DNA from: Lachnospiraceae bacterium
Lineage (GTDB): Bacteria; Bacillota; Clostridia; Lachnospirales; Lachnospiraceae
DNA: 64,000 nt
Direction: 5' to 3'
Assembly: GCA_017463225.1 (NCBI GenBank)
Contig: JAFTPO010000016.1
Location: 1-64,000 of the forward strand
The notes beneath the pieces were generated by a model. The model worked only from the letters and a program-made list of their open reading frames with translations. It was not told where the DNA came from and searched no databases. The first letter of the stretch is position 1, and every line of letters begins with the position of its first letter. The translations under genes were made by a program, and so were the position numbers. Below are positions 1-8,700 of this stretch, piece after piece.

Positions 1-1047
1 GGAGAGCTGAACAAGTATAGACTGACAGAGCAAAATGCTCCGGTTGGATATAAGGTATCAGAGGATATCTACTTTGCAATTGACAGCTATGGATTGCTTT
101 ATATTAGTTCTGATGGTGGTTTAACATATAGCCAGAGCAACAGTTCTGCAGTGACTATGGTAGATGAGCCAATGAGTATATATGTAAACAAGGTGGATGC
201 AACAGATTCCAAGGGATTGTCAGGTGCAAAGCTTACTATTACAGAAAAGGAATCTGGAAAGGAAATTATTACTTGGATATCAACAGGTACCAAAAAGGAA
301 CTTCCGCTAAGTCTATTCAAACCAAGTGTTATGTACACATTAACTGAGCTTGAGTCACCATATGGATATGAGATAGCTAACAGTATTAATTTTATAATGG
401 ATAGTGATGGAACCTTGTATGCTGGAAAAGGTCTATTTAATCTTCATAGTGATACAATAGTTATGAAAGATGAGCTTGACTATATGTATATCAACAGAAT
501 CGACAGAGAAACTAGTGACAATGTAGCGGGTTCAGAGCTTAAGGTAGTGGATCCTTCAGGAACAACAGTAGGAACATGGGTAACAACAACTGATAAGTAT
601 GAGGTCCCTATTAAAGAGTTTAAACCGGATACAGAGTATACAGTAATAGAAGAGGTTACTGCAGATGGATATACTACAGCAGAGAGCAAGGTATTTAAGG
701 TAACTGAGGATGGTAAGGTTCATATTAAGACCGAGGATGGTTTTACAGAGGTTACTGATAAGTGGGTTGTTATAACTGACAAGCCGGGTTCAACAAGCCA
801 AGATAAGCCTAATGATAGTAGTACTGAGATAACTACAGAAGAGACAACCTCAACTACCACAGAGGAGACAACTTCAACTACTACAGAAGCAACAACTTCA
901 ACAACAGAGAATACAACGGAAGATACGCCTACAGATACAACTGTAGCTACGGGAGATAATTCTAATATAAGTATGGTATTTATGGTTATGCTTATATCTG
1001 GAGTTGGATTGATGCTCTTAGGTTTAAGAAAGAGAAGTAAGGCTTAA
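1..1047 (+). CDS. Cna-B/SpaA-type sortase-anchored surface protein, 5' truncated by window start
   Basis: The frame is open from base 1, so this is the last 348 residues of a longer protein. It shows the end of one and then two complete prealbumin-like Cna-B/SpaA units. Each has an N-terminal strand with a Lys (VNKVD, INRID) and a late Glu (TLTELE, TVIEEV), the pattern that forms Lys-Asn/Asp isopeptide bonds in this family. A Thr/Glu-rich stalk follows, then VATGD, a hydrophobic segment and RKRSKA, which is a degenerate LPxTG-like cell-wall sorting signal. The protein probably stands on the cell wall as an adhesin or pilin-like stalk. It resembles the other anchored proteins at 5737 and 43398, which end in PKTGD and PQTGD. 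The ligand cannot be inferred, and no sortase is encoded in the window. Confidence 0.85.
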   Translation, partial: GELNKYRLTEQNAPVGYKVSEDIYFAIDSYGLLYISSDGGLTYSQSNSSAVTMVDEPMSIYVNKVDATDSKGLSGAKLTITEKESGKEIITWISTGTKKELPLSLFKPSVMYTLTELESPYGYEIANSINFIMDSDGTLYAGKGLFNLHSDTIVMKDELDYMYINRIDRETSDNVAGSELKVVDPSGTTVGTWVTTTDKYEVPIKEFKPDTEYTVIEEVTADGYTTAESKVFKVTEDGKVHIKTEDGFTEVTDKWVVITDKPGSTSQDKPNDSSTEITTEETTSTTTEETTSTTTEATTSTTENTTEDTPTDTTVATGDNSNISMVFMVMLISGVGLMLLGLRKRSKA

Positions 1048-1068
1048 AATAGAATAATGGTTAAAAAT

Positions 1069-1115
1069 AAAGCTCTTGGGATGACGGACACTTTTCTGCC
1101 ATCTCAAGAGCTTTT
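1069..1115 (+). terminator. Rho-independent terminator after the surface-protein gene
   Basis: A 15-bp stem (AAAGCTCTTGGGATG pairing with CATCTCAAGAGCTTT, one G:U) encloses a loop of about 16 nt and ends in TTTT. It lies 21 bp after the stop codon. Confidence 0.85.
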
Positions 1116-1153
1116 GAAATTATATAAGTGTAATAAATATTGAATATATGATT

Positions 1154-1178
1154 ATGCGGGTAACAGGTAAGAAACCTG
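1154..1178. repeat. Partial copy of tRNA-Leu 3' end (candidate att site)
   Basis: Bases 1154-1167 (ATGCGGGTAACAGG) repeat exactly the plus-strand sequence at 2759-2772, which is the 3' end of tRNA-Leu(TAG). Bases 1173-1178 (AACCTG) match the same tRNA in the same register, so on the minus strand the copy still folds as a T-arm plus acceptor 3' strand. Direct repeats of a tRNA 3' end are the usual footprint of tyrosine-recombinase integration. The enclosed segment is only about 1.6 kb and holds no integrase, so this would be a remnant. Confidence 0.6.
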
Positions 1179-1327
1179 TGTGTTCAAGCTTATGCGTGAA
1201 AATAGTGGAGTGGGATTGTGCTAAACTTGATTTTTTAAAGTGTCTTAAGTATAATTTAGACATGGTTACATACAAATAATATTTTGATATTGCACAAGTA
1301 TAAATCTCATATTAGAAGGTGAAAAGA

Positions 1328-2425
1328 ATGAAAAGAAAAATTATGTGTTTGTTTATTGGTATATTGCTTATATGCACATGTGGATGTGGGAGTAATGATG
1401 CTGATGTTATTGAAAATGTAACAGCCGAAAACAATGATGTGAATTATAATAATGAAAATATTACAATTGATTACGAAAATGCCGAATTATATGAAACAGC
1501 ATTAAATGAAGGGCGAGAAACAATTGGAAATATTGTGAAATTTGAAGTTGTAGAATACCATCCAGGATCTATAGCTGGATATAATGCTTGGGCTGGTGAG
1601 CATTTGAATTTTATCTCTCAAGAAGATGTAATGCTAAAGTCTGATGATGTTGTAACAGGAAGAGTTGTTTCTGTAAAACAAGAAATTGGTTCATGGTTTA
1701 TTGAATATGAATTGATTTGTGTTAATGAGGAGATTGAGGTGATAGAAGTAGTACAGGAAATAGAAGATGAAGATGAGGTAGAGGAATTAGATAGTGTTGA
1801 AAATATAACTACTTCAGATACCGTCGTTACAGAAAATGCACAAGTTATCACTGAGGAAGAAGAATTTATTGAGGCTTTTAAAGAGTATCAAAGTGAAGCG
1901 GTTGCAAGCGAAGTATATAATATATATGCAACGGAACTAGGGTTTGAAAACATAGAATTTAAAGGAACGTTGGATAGTACTCTGAATTACGAAATTATTG
2001 CGAATGGATATAATACTGTGGTAACGGTTATCGAAGAAGGCGACTATAGAATATTTATACCTAGTTCACCTTTTGTTTTGTATGAAGATGGTTGTGTACA
2101 AACTAGTTGTGCAGAATTAGAGGATCAAACAATTGATAGTTATGATATGCAATCATACTATATTATAGCAAAGACCATAGTGGAAGATAATCTGAAAAAT
2201 CCGAAGAGCGCAGATTTCCCTTCTACGGAAGAAATATCGTATCAGAAAAAAGGTAATTTGGTAGCATTGAAGGGATATGTATATGCAGAAAATTCATTTG
2301 GTGCAACTGTAAAAAGTGATTGGGTAGTTCAATTTTATGTGAATGATTTAGGGATGTTTGATTATACAGTTCAATACGTTGAATTAGATGGAAGTTCGTC
2401 TGGAGAATTTATATCATACGAATGA
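1328..2425 (+). CDS. Putative acidic lipoprotein
   Basis: This is a 365-residue secreted protein of unknown function. The ATG at 1328 is chosen over the in-frame GTG at 1319 because AGAAGG at 1314-1319 is then 8 bases upstream. The N-terminus (MKRKIM, a hydrophobic core, then CTCGCGS) is a lipoprotein-type signal with Cys candidates near residue 20. A long Glu/Asp-rich linker follows. The last 90 or so residues, starting DNLKNPKSADFP and containing a NSFGATVKSDW motif, resemble a small C-terminal domain seen in many Firmicutes lipoproteins. The gene stands alone between a tRNA-Leu-derived repeat (1154) and the tRNA array, so it may be cargo of a small integrated element. It has its own terminator. 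Confidence 0.75.
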   Translation: MKRKIMCLFIGILLICTCGCGSNDADVIENVTAENNDVNYNNENITIDYENAELYETALNEGRETIGNIVKFEVVEYHPGSIAGYNAWAGEHLNFISQEDVMLKSDDVVTGRVVSVKQEIGSWFIEYELICVNEEIEVIEVVQEIEDEDEVEELDSVENITTSDTVVTENAQVITEEEEFIEAFKEYQSEAVASEVYNIYATELGFENIEFKGTLDSTLNYEIIANGYNTVVTVIEEGDYRIFIPSSPFVLYEDGCVQTSCAELEDQTIDSYDMQSYYIIAKTIVEDNLKNPKSADFPSTEEISYQKKGNLVALKGYVYAENSFGATVKSDWVVQFYVNDLGMFDYTVQYVELDGSSSGEFISYE

Positions 2426-2488
2426 TATTAGTTTAGAGAGATATAGTTCGATTTACTGAATTATTGAATACTTGAAATTACTATTAAG

Positions 2489-2513
2489 AGCAGAGCTAAC
2501 AACTCTGCTTTTT
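2489..2513 (+). terminator. Rho-independent terminator after the lipoprotein gene
   Basis: AGCAGAG and CTCTGCT form a 7-bp stem with a 7-nt loop, followed by a T-run. Confidence 0.8.
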
Positions 2514-2759
2514 CACATTGTACACAATCTATTAGATAATGAGTTTCTTCCTATTATAATACAATAGTAGAAGAGGAGAAGTGCCGAGGTGCCCAAGAAG
2601 TGCCCAAATTGGGGAAGAATATTTACTGGAACTCCTTGTCCTGCAGACCGTCCGTGATTTTCGACCATAATTCAGAAATCCTTTATTATAAACGACTCCC
2701 CAAGGACTTCCTAGGGGTAAAACTAAAAAAAGCAACCATATAAAATGATTGCCTTTACA
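2514..2759. other. Intergenic stretch between lipoprotein gene and tRNA-Leu
   Basis: I recognise no gene here. A minus-strand open frame of about 88 codons crosses it and runs into tRNA-Leu, but it has no family motif. Directly downstream of a tRNA 3' end is where an integrated element would start, so the stretch may be decayed element sequence. No integrase motif is visible. Confidence 0.3.
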
Positions 2760-2841
2760 TGCGGGTAACAGGAGTTGAACCTGCACGGGTGTTCCCACTA
2801 GAACCTAAATCTAGCGCGTCTGCCAATTCCGCCATACCCGC
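2760..2841 (-). tRNA. tRNA-Leu (anticodon TAG)
   Basis: The acceptor stem is GCGGGTA/TACCCGC, the anticodon loop is TTTAGGT, and a short variable arm and a T-arm are present. No CCA is encoded. It is the last gene of a seven-tRNA minus-strand array, and its 3' 14 bases recur at 1154. Confidence 0.95.
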
Positions 2842-2877
2842 ATTCTTTAGATAGAAGTTTTCTTCTAAATAAAAAAG

Positions 2878-2950
2878 TGAGCCACGGGGGAATCGAACCC
2901 CCGACAACTTGATTAAAAGTCAAGTGCTCTACCGACTGAGCTAGTGGCCC
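2878..2950 (-). tRNA. tRNA-Lys (anticodon TTT)
   Basis: The acceptor is GGGCCAC/GTGGCTC (one G:U) and the anticodon loop CTTTTAA sits in a CTTGA/TCAAG stem. CCA is not encoded. Confidence 0.95.
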
Positions 2951-2968
2951 ATAATTAAAAAATTTAAG

Positions 2969-3040
2969 CTGGGCTAGTTGGATTCGAACCAACGAGTGCA
3001 GGAGTCAAAGTCCTGTGCCTTACCGCTTGGCGATAGCCCA
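2969..3040 (-). tRNA. tRNA-Gln (anticodon TTG)
   Basis: The acceptor is TGGGCTA/TAGCCCA and the anticodon loop CTTTGAC sits in a CAGGA/TCCTG stem. The T-arm is normal. Confidence 0.95.
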
Positions 3041-3077
3041 AAGAGCTTGCTCCTAGCAAAGCTTAAATAATAAAAAA

Positions 3078-3152
3078 GGTGGATAAAGGGATTCGAACCC
3101 TTGGCCTCCAGAGCCACAATCTGGCGCGCTAACCAACTGCGCTATACCCACC
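3078..3152 (-). tRNA. tRNA-His (anticodon GTG)
   Basis: The anticodon loop TTGTGGC sits in a CCAGA/TCTGG stem. The extra G-1 paired with C73, diagnostic of tRNA-His, is encoded and included in the coordinates. Confidence 0.95.
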
Positions 3153-3178
3153 ATAGTAAAAAATATAAAAAAAATAAA

Positions 3179-3252
<74 letters not shown>

Positions 3253-3282
3253 ATTTGATTTTCGCTTATTGCGAAAATAAAG

Positions 3283-3353
3283 AGCGGGTGATGGGAATCG
3301 AACCCACGTATCTAGCTTGGAAGGCTAGTGTTCTACCATTGAACTACACCCGC
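3283..3353 (-). tRNA. tRNA-Gly (anticodon TCC)
   Basis: The acceptor is GCGGGTG/CACCCGC and the anticodon loop CTTCCAA sits in a CTAGC/GCTAG stem. The gene is 71 nt long. Confidence 0.95.
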
Positions 3354-3384
3354 ATATCATGCATAAAAAGTGTTTGGTTATAAG

Positions 3385-3459
3385 TCGGGGTGACAGGATT
3401 CGAACCTGCGACCTCCTGATCCCAAATCAGGCGCTCTAGCCAAGCTGAGCCACACCCCG
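3385..3459 (-). tRNA. tRNA-Pro (anticodon TGG)
   Basis: The acceptor is CGGGGTG/CACCCCG and the anticodon loop TTTGGGA sits in a CCTGA/TCAGG stem. It is the first gene of the array, about 65 bases from the promoter. Confidence 0.95.
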
Positions 3460-3523
3460 AGGTGATTAAAACTAGTTGCGTACTCTGTGTGGTAACTTGG
3501 TACCTTTCCTTGACGCAAGATAG

Positions 3524-3552
3524 ATTATATTACACAAATAATTGATTGTCAA
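3524..3552 (-). promoter_or_regulatory. Perfect-consensus sigma-A promoter of the tRNA array
   Basis: On the minus strand TTGACA (3547-3552) is separated by 17 bases from TATAAT (3524-3529). This perfect match fits strong stable-RNA transcription of the seven tRNAs. Confidence 0.9.
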
Positions 3553-3623
3553 CAGATTTTTTGAAAAAAATTTGACTTATATTTTTTAAAGTTGTAAACT
3601 CTTGATTTAGTGAGGTGAAAAAC

Positions 3624-4571
3624 GTGGAAAACTTTATTTTTAGTATAAATTCAACTATGCCCATATTCCTTGTAATATTGTTAGGATATGTATTAAAACG
3701 AATAGGGATGCTTACAGAAGAGTTTGCAGATGTGGCAAATAAGTTTTGCTTTAATGTAGCTCTTCCTGTTATGCTTTTTAAGGACATATCTGCTACAAAC
3801 GTAAAAAAGGATATGGATGTAAGGTTTTTCCTGTTCTGCCTTATAGTAACTATAGTAATGTTTGGATTAGTGTGGTCCTTGTCTAAGCTTATAATTAAGG
3901 ATAAGAGCTTGGTGGGAGCATTTGCTCAGGCCGGAGCCAGAGGTAGCGCAGCCATACTAGGAGTTGCATTCGTAGAGAATATCTGTGGCGATATAGGAAT
4001 GACAGCTTTGATGATAGTTGCATCAGTTCCATTTTTTAATATGCTTTCAGTAGTGATTCTTGTTTGCGAAGGTCCAAATAAAAATGGACAGGGTGCAAGT
4101 AAACTCAAGAATTCTATAATAAACATTGCTAAGAACCCTATTATCATAGGAATTATATTGGGATTATTGGCTTCATTGGTAGAACTTAAACTTCCTGTTA
4201 TACTTGATAGAGGTCTTGATTATGTTGGAAGGACAGCTACGCCTATTGCTCTGATTGCCATAGGTGCAGGCTTTAGCTTTAAGGAAGCCCTTACAAGGCT
4301 TAGACCGGCTATTGGAGCATCATTTATCAAATTGATTGGTCTTCCTATGATATTTTTGCCTATAGCTATGAAGCTTGGATTTAGAGATGCTGAGATGGTA
4401 GCAATATTGGTTATGCTTGCAGCACCAACTACCGTAAGTAGCTATGTAATGGCTAAGAGTATGGATAATGACCACGTTTTAGCTTCTAATGCTATAGTAA
4501 TCACAACACTTGCGTCATCTGTTACTCTTACACTTTGGGTATATATCCTTAGATGTTTGGGTATGATATAA
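3624..4571 (+). CDS. AEC (auxin efflux carrier) family transporter
   Basis: This 315-residue integral membrane protein has about ten hydrophobic segments in two halves, typical of AEC/BASS-fold carriers. Members export or exchange small organic acids such as malate. The N-terminus (STMPIFLVILLGYVLKRIG) and the C-terminal half (GIILGLLASL, RTATPIALIAIGAGF, LAAPTTVSSYVMA) match the family pattern. The GTG at 3624 is preferred because TGAGGTG at 3611-3617 is then 6 bases away, whereas the earlier in-frame GTG at 3615 overlaps that Shine-Dalgarno site. It is divergent from the tRNA array and stands alone. The substrate cannot be predicted; a carboxylate would fit a fermenter. Confidence 0.88.
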   Translation: MENFIFSINSTMPIFLVILLGYVLKRIGMLTEEFADVANKFCFNVALPVMLFKDISATNVKKDMDVRFFLFCLIVTIVMFGLVWSLSKLIIKDKSLVGAFAQAGARGSAAILGVAFVENICGDIGMTALMIVASVPFFNMLSVVILVCEGPNKNGQGASKLKNSIINIAKNPIIIGIILGLLASLVELKLPVILDRGLDYVGRTATPIALIAIGAGFSFKEALTRLRPAIGASFIKLIGLPMIFLPIAMKLGFRDAEMVAILVMLAAPTTVSSYVMAKSMDNDHVLASNAIVITTLASSVTLTLWVYILRCLGMI

Positions 4572-4624
4572 TATGTGGTGATGAAGCTGCTGGAAAAAAT
4601 TATATTATTTTTTAAAAATAGTTC

Positions 4625-4653
4625 TTGACTTTTTCCTCATATGCCTTTATACT
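4625..4653 (+). promoter_or_regulatory. Sigma-A promoter for tRNA-Val/tRNA-Met
   Basis: TTGACT, 17 bases, then TATACT, ending 31 bases before the tRNA-Val 5' end. Confidence 0.85.
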
Positions 4654-4684
4654 AACAAAGGTGTCAGATGACACATCGATTTAT

Positions 4685-4757
4685 GGGATCTTAGCTCAGC
4701 TGGGAGAGCATCTGCCTTACAAGCAGAGGGTCACAGGTTCGAGCCCTGTAGGTCCCA
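4685..4757 (+). tRNA. tRNA-Val (anticodon TAC)
   Basis: The acceptor is GGGATCT/AGGTCCC and the anticodon loop CTTACAA sits in a TCTGC/GCAGA stem. No CCA is encoded. Confidence 0.95.
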
Positions 4758-4765
4758 TTTAATAT

Positions 4766-4839
4766 GGCGGGATAGCTCAGTTGGCTAGAGCACACGGTTC
4801 ATACCCGTGGTGTCGAGGGTTCAAATCCCCCTCCCGCTA
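4766..4839 (+). tRNA. tRNA-Met (anticodon CAT), probably elongator
   Basis: The anticodon loop TTCATAC sits in a CACGG/CCGTG stem. The acceptor GGCGGGA/TCCCGCT opens with a G:U pair. It lacks the three G:C anticodon-stem pairs of an initiator, so it is an elongator; a lysidine-modified Ile tRNA is the less likely alternative. Eight Ts follow the 3' end. Confidence 0.88.
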
Positions 4840-4946
4840 TTTTTTTTATGGGTAAATTTCTTTTATTTCAAATTATTTCCAGGGATTAAAATTTAATACA
4901 CTTAAGGGGTTTTTTGCTGTGCCATAAACTATAAAAAGGAGGGATT

Positions 4947-5678
4947 ATGAAGAAGCGAATTATTATTTTGGTGGCATGTTTGGTGGTACTGCTTTTGTTA
5001 TGCATGATTCTGTTTTGTGATTATGACAAAGAAGAAGCAAAAAAGGACATACTAGAGGTTTCCACCCCTATTGATGCATGGGAATCCTCTGAGGAATTGA
5101 TAATGGTGGAGGATGATGCTTTTACCGAGATTAGTACTGAGACGGTTGAAGGAACTACCACAACTGAGGAAATCCTTGGTGGTACGGAATCTGGGCAGGA
5201 AGAAATAGGTACTGAAGAGGTAGGGTATTCTGAAGTGACAGAATCCTTAGGAGAAGAAACTTATGTTGCTACTACTGAGCAGACAACGGAGGTTACATTG
5301 ACCACAACTACAGCTCAATGTGATAGCAGTCAGAGTAATACAACAGAGCACACACATACCTTTGTTGAACATGTTGAAAGAATACACCATCCTGAAGAGG
5401 GGCATTTCGAAGAGTATTGTGTAACTGAAGGCTACACTGAGGAGCTTTATAAGTCATACAGTTATTATTGCTATAGCTGTGGAGCGATTATGGATGATTG
5501 GGATACATTTTCGGTTATGGAGCATAGTGGTATTCATGGTGCTTATGGGACGGCAACAGTGGTTGTTGAAACTATAGAGCATCCTGCTGTATACGAGAAG
5601 GTTTGGGTAGTGGACAAGGAATTGTATTATGAGGAGGTGATAACAAGTATTTGTAGCCAGTGCGGCTATGTTGAGTAA
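4947..5678 (+). CDS. Secreted or membrane-anchored protein with Thr/Glu-rich linker and CxxC motifs
   Basis: This 243-residue protein has an N-terminal hydrophobic signal or anchor (residues 4-24), then a Thr/Glu-rich linker. A C-terminal half holds HTHTFVEHVERIHH, CYSCG and a terminal CSQCGYVE. The Tyr-rich segments between the two CxxC pairs (YTEELYKSYSYYC, HPAVYEKVWVVDKELYYEE) look like one unit of a zinc-ribbon-like extracellular repeat found in Firmicutes surface proteins. Four Cys plus His residues could bind a metal. The function is unknown. GGAGG precedes the ATG. It lies 58 bp before the large adhesin and is probably cotranscribed, so it may assist or decorate the same surface structure. 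Confidence 0.65.
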   Translation: MKKRIIILVACLVVLLLLCMILFCDYDKEEAKKDILEVSTPIDAWESSEELIMVEDDAFTEISTETVEGTTTTEEILGGTESGQEEIGTEEVGYSEVTESLGEETYVATTEQTTEVTLTTTTAQCDSSQSNTTEHTHTFVEHVERIHHPEEGHFEEYCVTEGYTEELYKSYSYYCYSCGAIMDDWDTFSVMEHSGIHGAYGTATVVVETIEHPAVYEKVWVVDKELYYEEVITSICSQCGYVE

Positions 5679-5736
5679 GAGCTCGATTATCAAATTATGG
5701 GGATCTTGGGTTAGTTTGATAATAGGAGGAAGCTTT

Positions 5737-8700
5737 ATGCGAATTAAAAGAAAAGCATTTATTGCGATTTGCTTGATAATGACAATAATTATGGTTGCTG
5801 TGGGTGTTCAGAATCTGGTTGCACAAGCCCAGGGGAGTATAGATGACGAGAACATAAGTCTTTACACCTTAGGTGATGAGGGTGAAACTATTTTGGTTAG
5901 AGGACTCAAGGCAACTGTGGGAGATTTTGGTGATGTAATAGGATATGAGAGAACATCTCCATATGGTGGATATGTGGAGTATAGGGATAATGTGCATCAC
6001 AGTATGGTTGTCACAACCAGTCGTGGTATGACAGAAGGCTATTGTATGCAACCATATGTAAATGGTCCCGGAAATAATGCTTTTGTGGATTATAATTATA
6101 TTGAGGGCTTGCAAAATAGCAGTATTTTTAACGGGATGTCCGCCTATGAGCAAAATAGATGGCTCACCACATATGTAATAGCTACAAAATATGCATTCGG
6201 TGGTACTAATGCAGATCCTAACTGGAAGGATGGTCGTAATCCCCATGATGGAGGTACCTATGGAACTTATATCATCGAAAAAAACGGAAAACCAACGGTG
6301 GTTTATGGTTTGATGATCGGTGGAAAGGTATATGAGATGACATCTGATGAGGCAAGAGCGCTGACTCAGGTGATAGTGCATTATGTAGGAAATCGAATAT
6401 CTGATAAAACTATCACTGATTTTAGAGGCTTCACAAACCCCGTGGAAACCTCAGCTGCATTCAATCACCTAAAATTATATGCAGATTCAGGAAGAACTCA
6501 GTATGATACCGGAAAGACCATAACAGAGTCCTGTGCTGTGTTTGATCAGGAGGATGTGGCTAGTGCTTCTTGGAGGTTTGACTGGTATGTGTATAATTTT
6601 TCTACAAATTCTTGGGAGAGCTTCTCTGGGAAAAAGCTTAATGAGAAATATCTGAGTGAAAACGGTACAGTTAAGCTTAAGGTCGATTATACCTCTAAAT
6701 ATATGTGTAATAAGCTTATGAAGAACTCAGATACAGAATATGTGAAGGTTAAGCATAATTATGAGCCATTTGTAGTAAGCGGACTTGATTCAAATCCGGC
6801 ATATTATGATTATTTCACTGTAGGAACTGATGCTGGGAATGCTGTTACAGTTACCTATGATATGGTCTCTGCAGGAAAGAAAAATTATACTAACGGTTGG
6901 CTATGGGGCCATTCATATGAGGTGGATACCTTTGGACAGAGTGCTGTTATAGAGGTTGATGGAGAAAAATTGATAGCATCAGAAGATGGTATTACAATCA
7001 ACGTTAGAACAGGAGATGGTTCTTATGCTGCCAGAAGTTACAATAGCGCGGATGGAACCTTTGGCACCAGGATGTATAGCTGCCCTCAGGTGCAGGATTG
7101 TCTGTTTTTGGCTTCTAATTCAGTGGTTAGCGGAAGCTCTAGTGTTGGTGTGGATATAGAATTAACAGGAGCTATAAGTTTAAATAAGATAAGTGCAAGA
7201 ACTGATATGACCGGAGATAATTCCTGTTATGATATGACAGGTGCTGAATATAAGGTGTACGCAGTATCGTCAAATAAGGATACAGCTAAGTCAAAGCATA
7301 TAGGAACATTTTCAACAGATAGTAACGGTAATGGAAAGGTTATATGGAATAACTATAATGCTAATAGTGTAGGAGCGAAGGAGTTAGATAAACTACCTTT
7401 TGGCTGGTATATGGTGTGCGAGGAAAAAGCGCCTTCAAATGGTTCATATCTTATAGATACAAAAAAATACTATGTTCATATTAATAATTCCAATTATAAA
7501 ACTGTTCAGACCGTGAAGAGTAGTGAGGAGCCTGCTGCAGACCCTATTCCCTTTGAAATAGTGAAGGTTTCCTCTGAGGGGAAAAATCTTGGAGGTGGAA
7601 GTCTTGAGGGAGCTGAATTTACTGTATATTATTACAAGGGCTACTACGACAGCTATAAGCAGATAAGTGAGAAGAAGGTAGAGGCAGATAGAGAATGGAC
7701 ATTCTCCACCAGGGTTATCAATTCTACAAATAATGCAACCTGTATAATTCATAAGGACTTGCTGGTGGAGGGTAGCGATGAGCTGTTTCTTGATGAGAGA
7801 GGAAACGCGGTATTGCCACTAGGAACCATTGTTGTTAAGGAGACTAAGCCTCCTGTTGGATATACACTAGATGGTGTGAAATATAATATCGTAGATACAA
7901 TGGACGGAACAGCTACGCCTTTAGACGGACCTTATACCAGTAAGATAAATATAAACGAAGGTACTATAAAGCTTCAGGCGGGAAATAAGGTGCTGGTAGA
8001 AGAAAAAGCCATACGAGGAGATTTAAGCTTTGTTAAGGTGGATAAGCACACTGGAAAGCCTATGGCTGGAATTCCATTTTCCATAACATCTAAAACCACA
8101 GGAGAAAGTCATATTATTGTCACTGATGAAAATGGTGTGGCTTCAACCTCTGCCAGTCATATTCTGCACAGTAAGGATACCAATGGTAATGATAATATCA
8201 CGGAGAACTCAAAGAATTTAAAGCCTACAGGAATCTGGTTTAATGGATTTGTGGATGAACAGCCTGCTACAGACTCGGATGCTGAGGGTGTGTATAATAG
8301 CTTGAATGACAAAAATGGAGCATTGCCATACGATACATACATTGTTAGGGAATTAAGCTGCTCTGCAAATAAAGGATATGTTTTAGCCAAGGAGTGGGAG
8401 GTCGTTATAAATAAGGACAGATCTAACAAGGATTACGGAAAGATAGAAAATTCTCATGAACCGAAAGTGAGCACTGATGTATTTGACGCCCAGGACAAGG
8501 ATAAAAAGGTATGGTTGGATAGAAAGATATCCATAGTGGATTATGTTGAATACAGTTATCTTGAACCTGGAAGAAAATACATCTTAAAAGGTACCGTAAT
8601 GAATAAAGCTACAGGTGAGGTAATGAAATCAAAAGATAAGGAGATAACCACCAGTGTTGAATTTACGCCATCTAAACATGATGGAATGGTTGAGGTTCCT

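Noticed and set aside
5668..5736. An upstream in-frame start that would extend the adhesin by 23 residues
   Set aside because: There is no ribosome site before it, while AGGAGGA stands 6 bases before the ATG at 5737, where a typical signal peptide begins.
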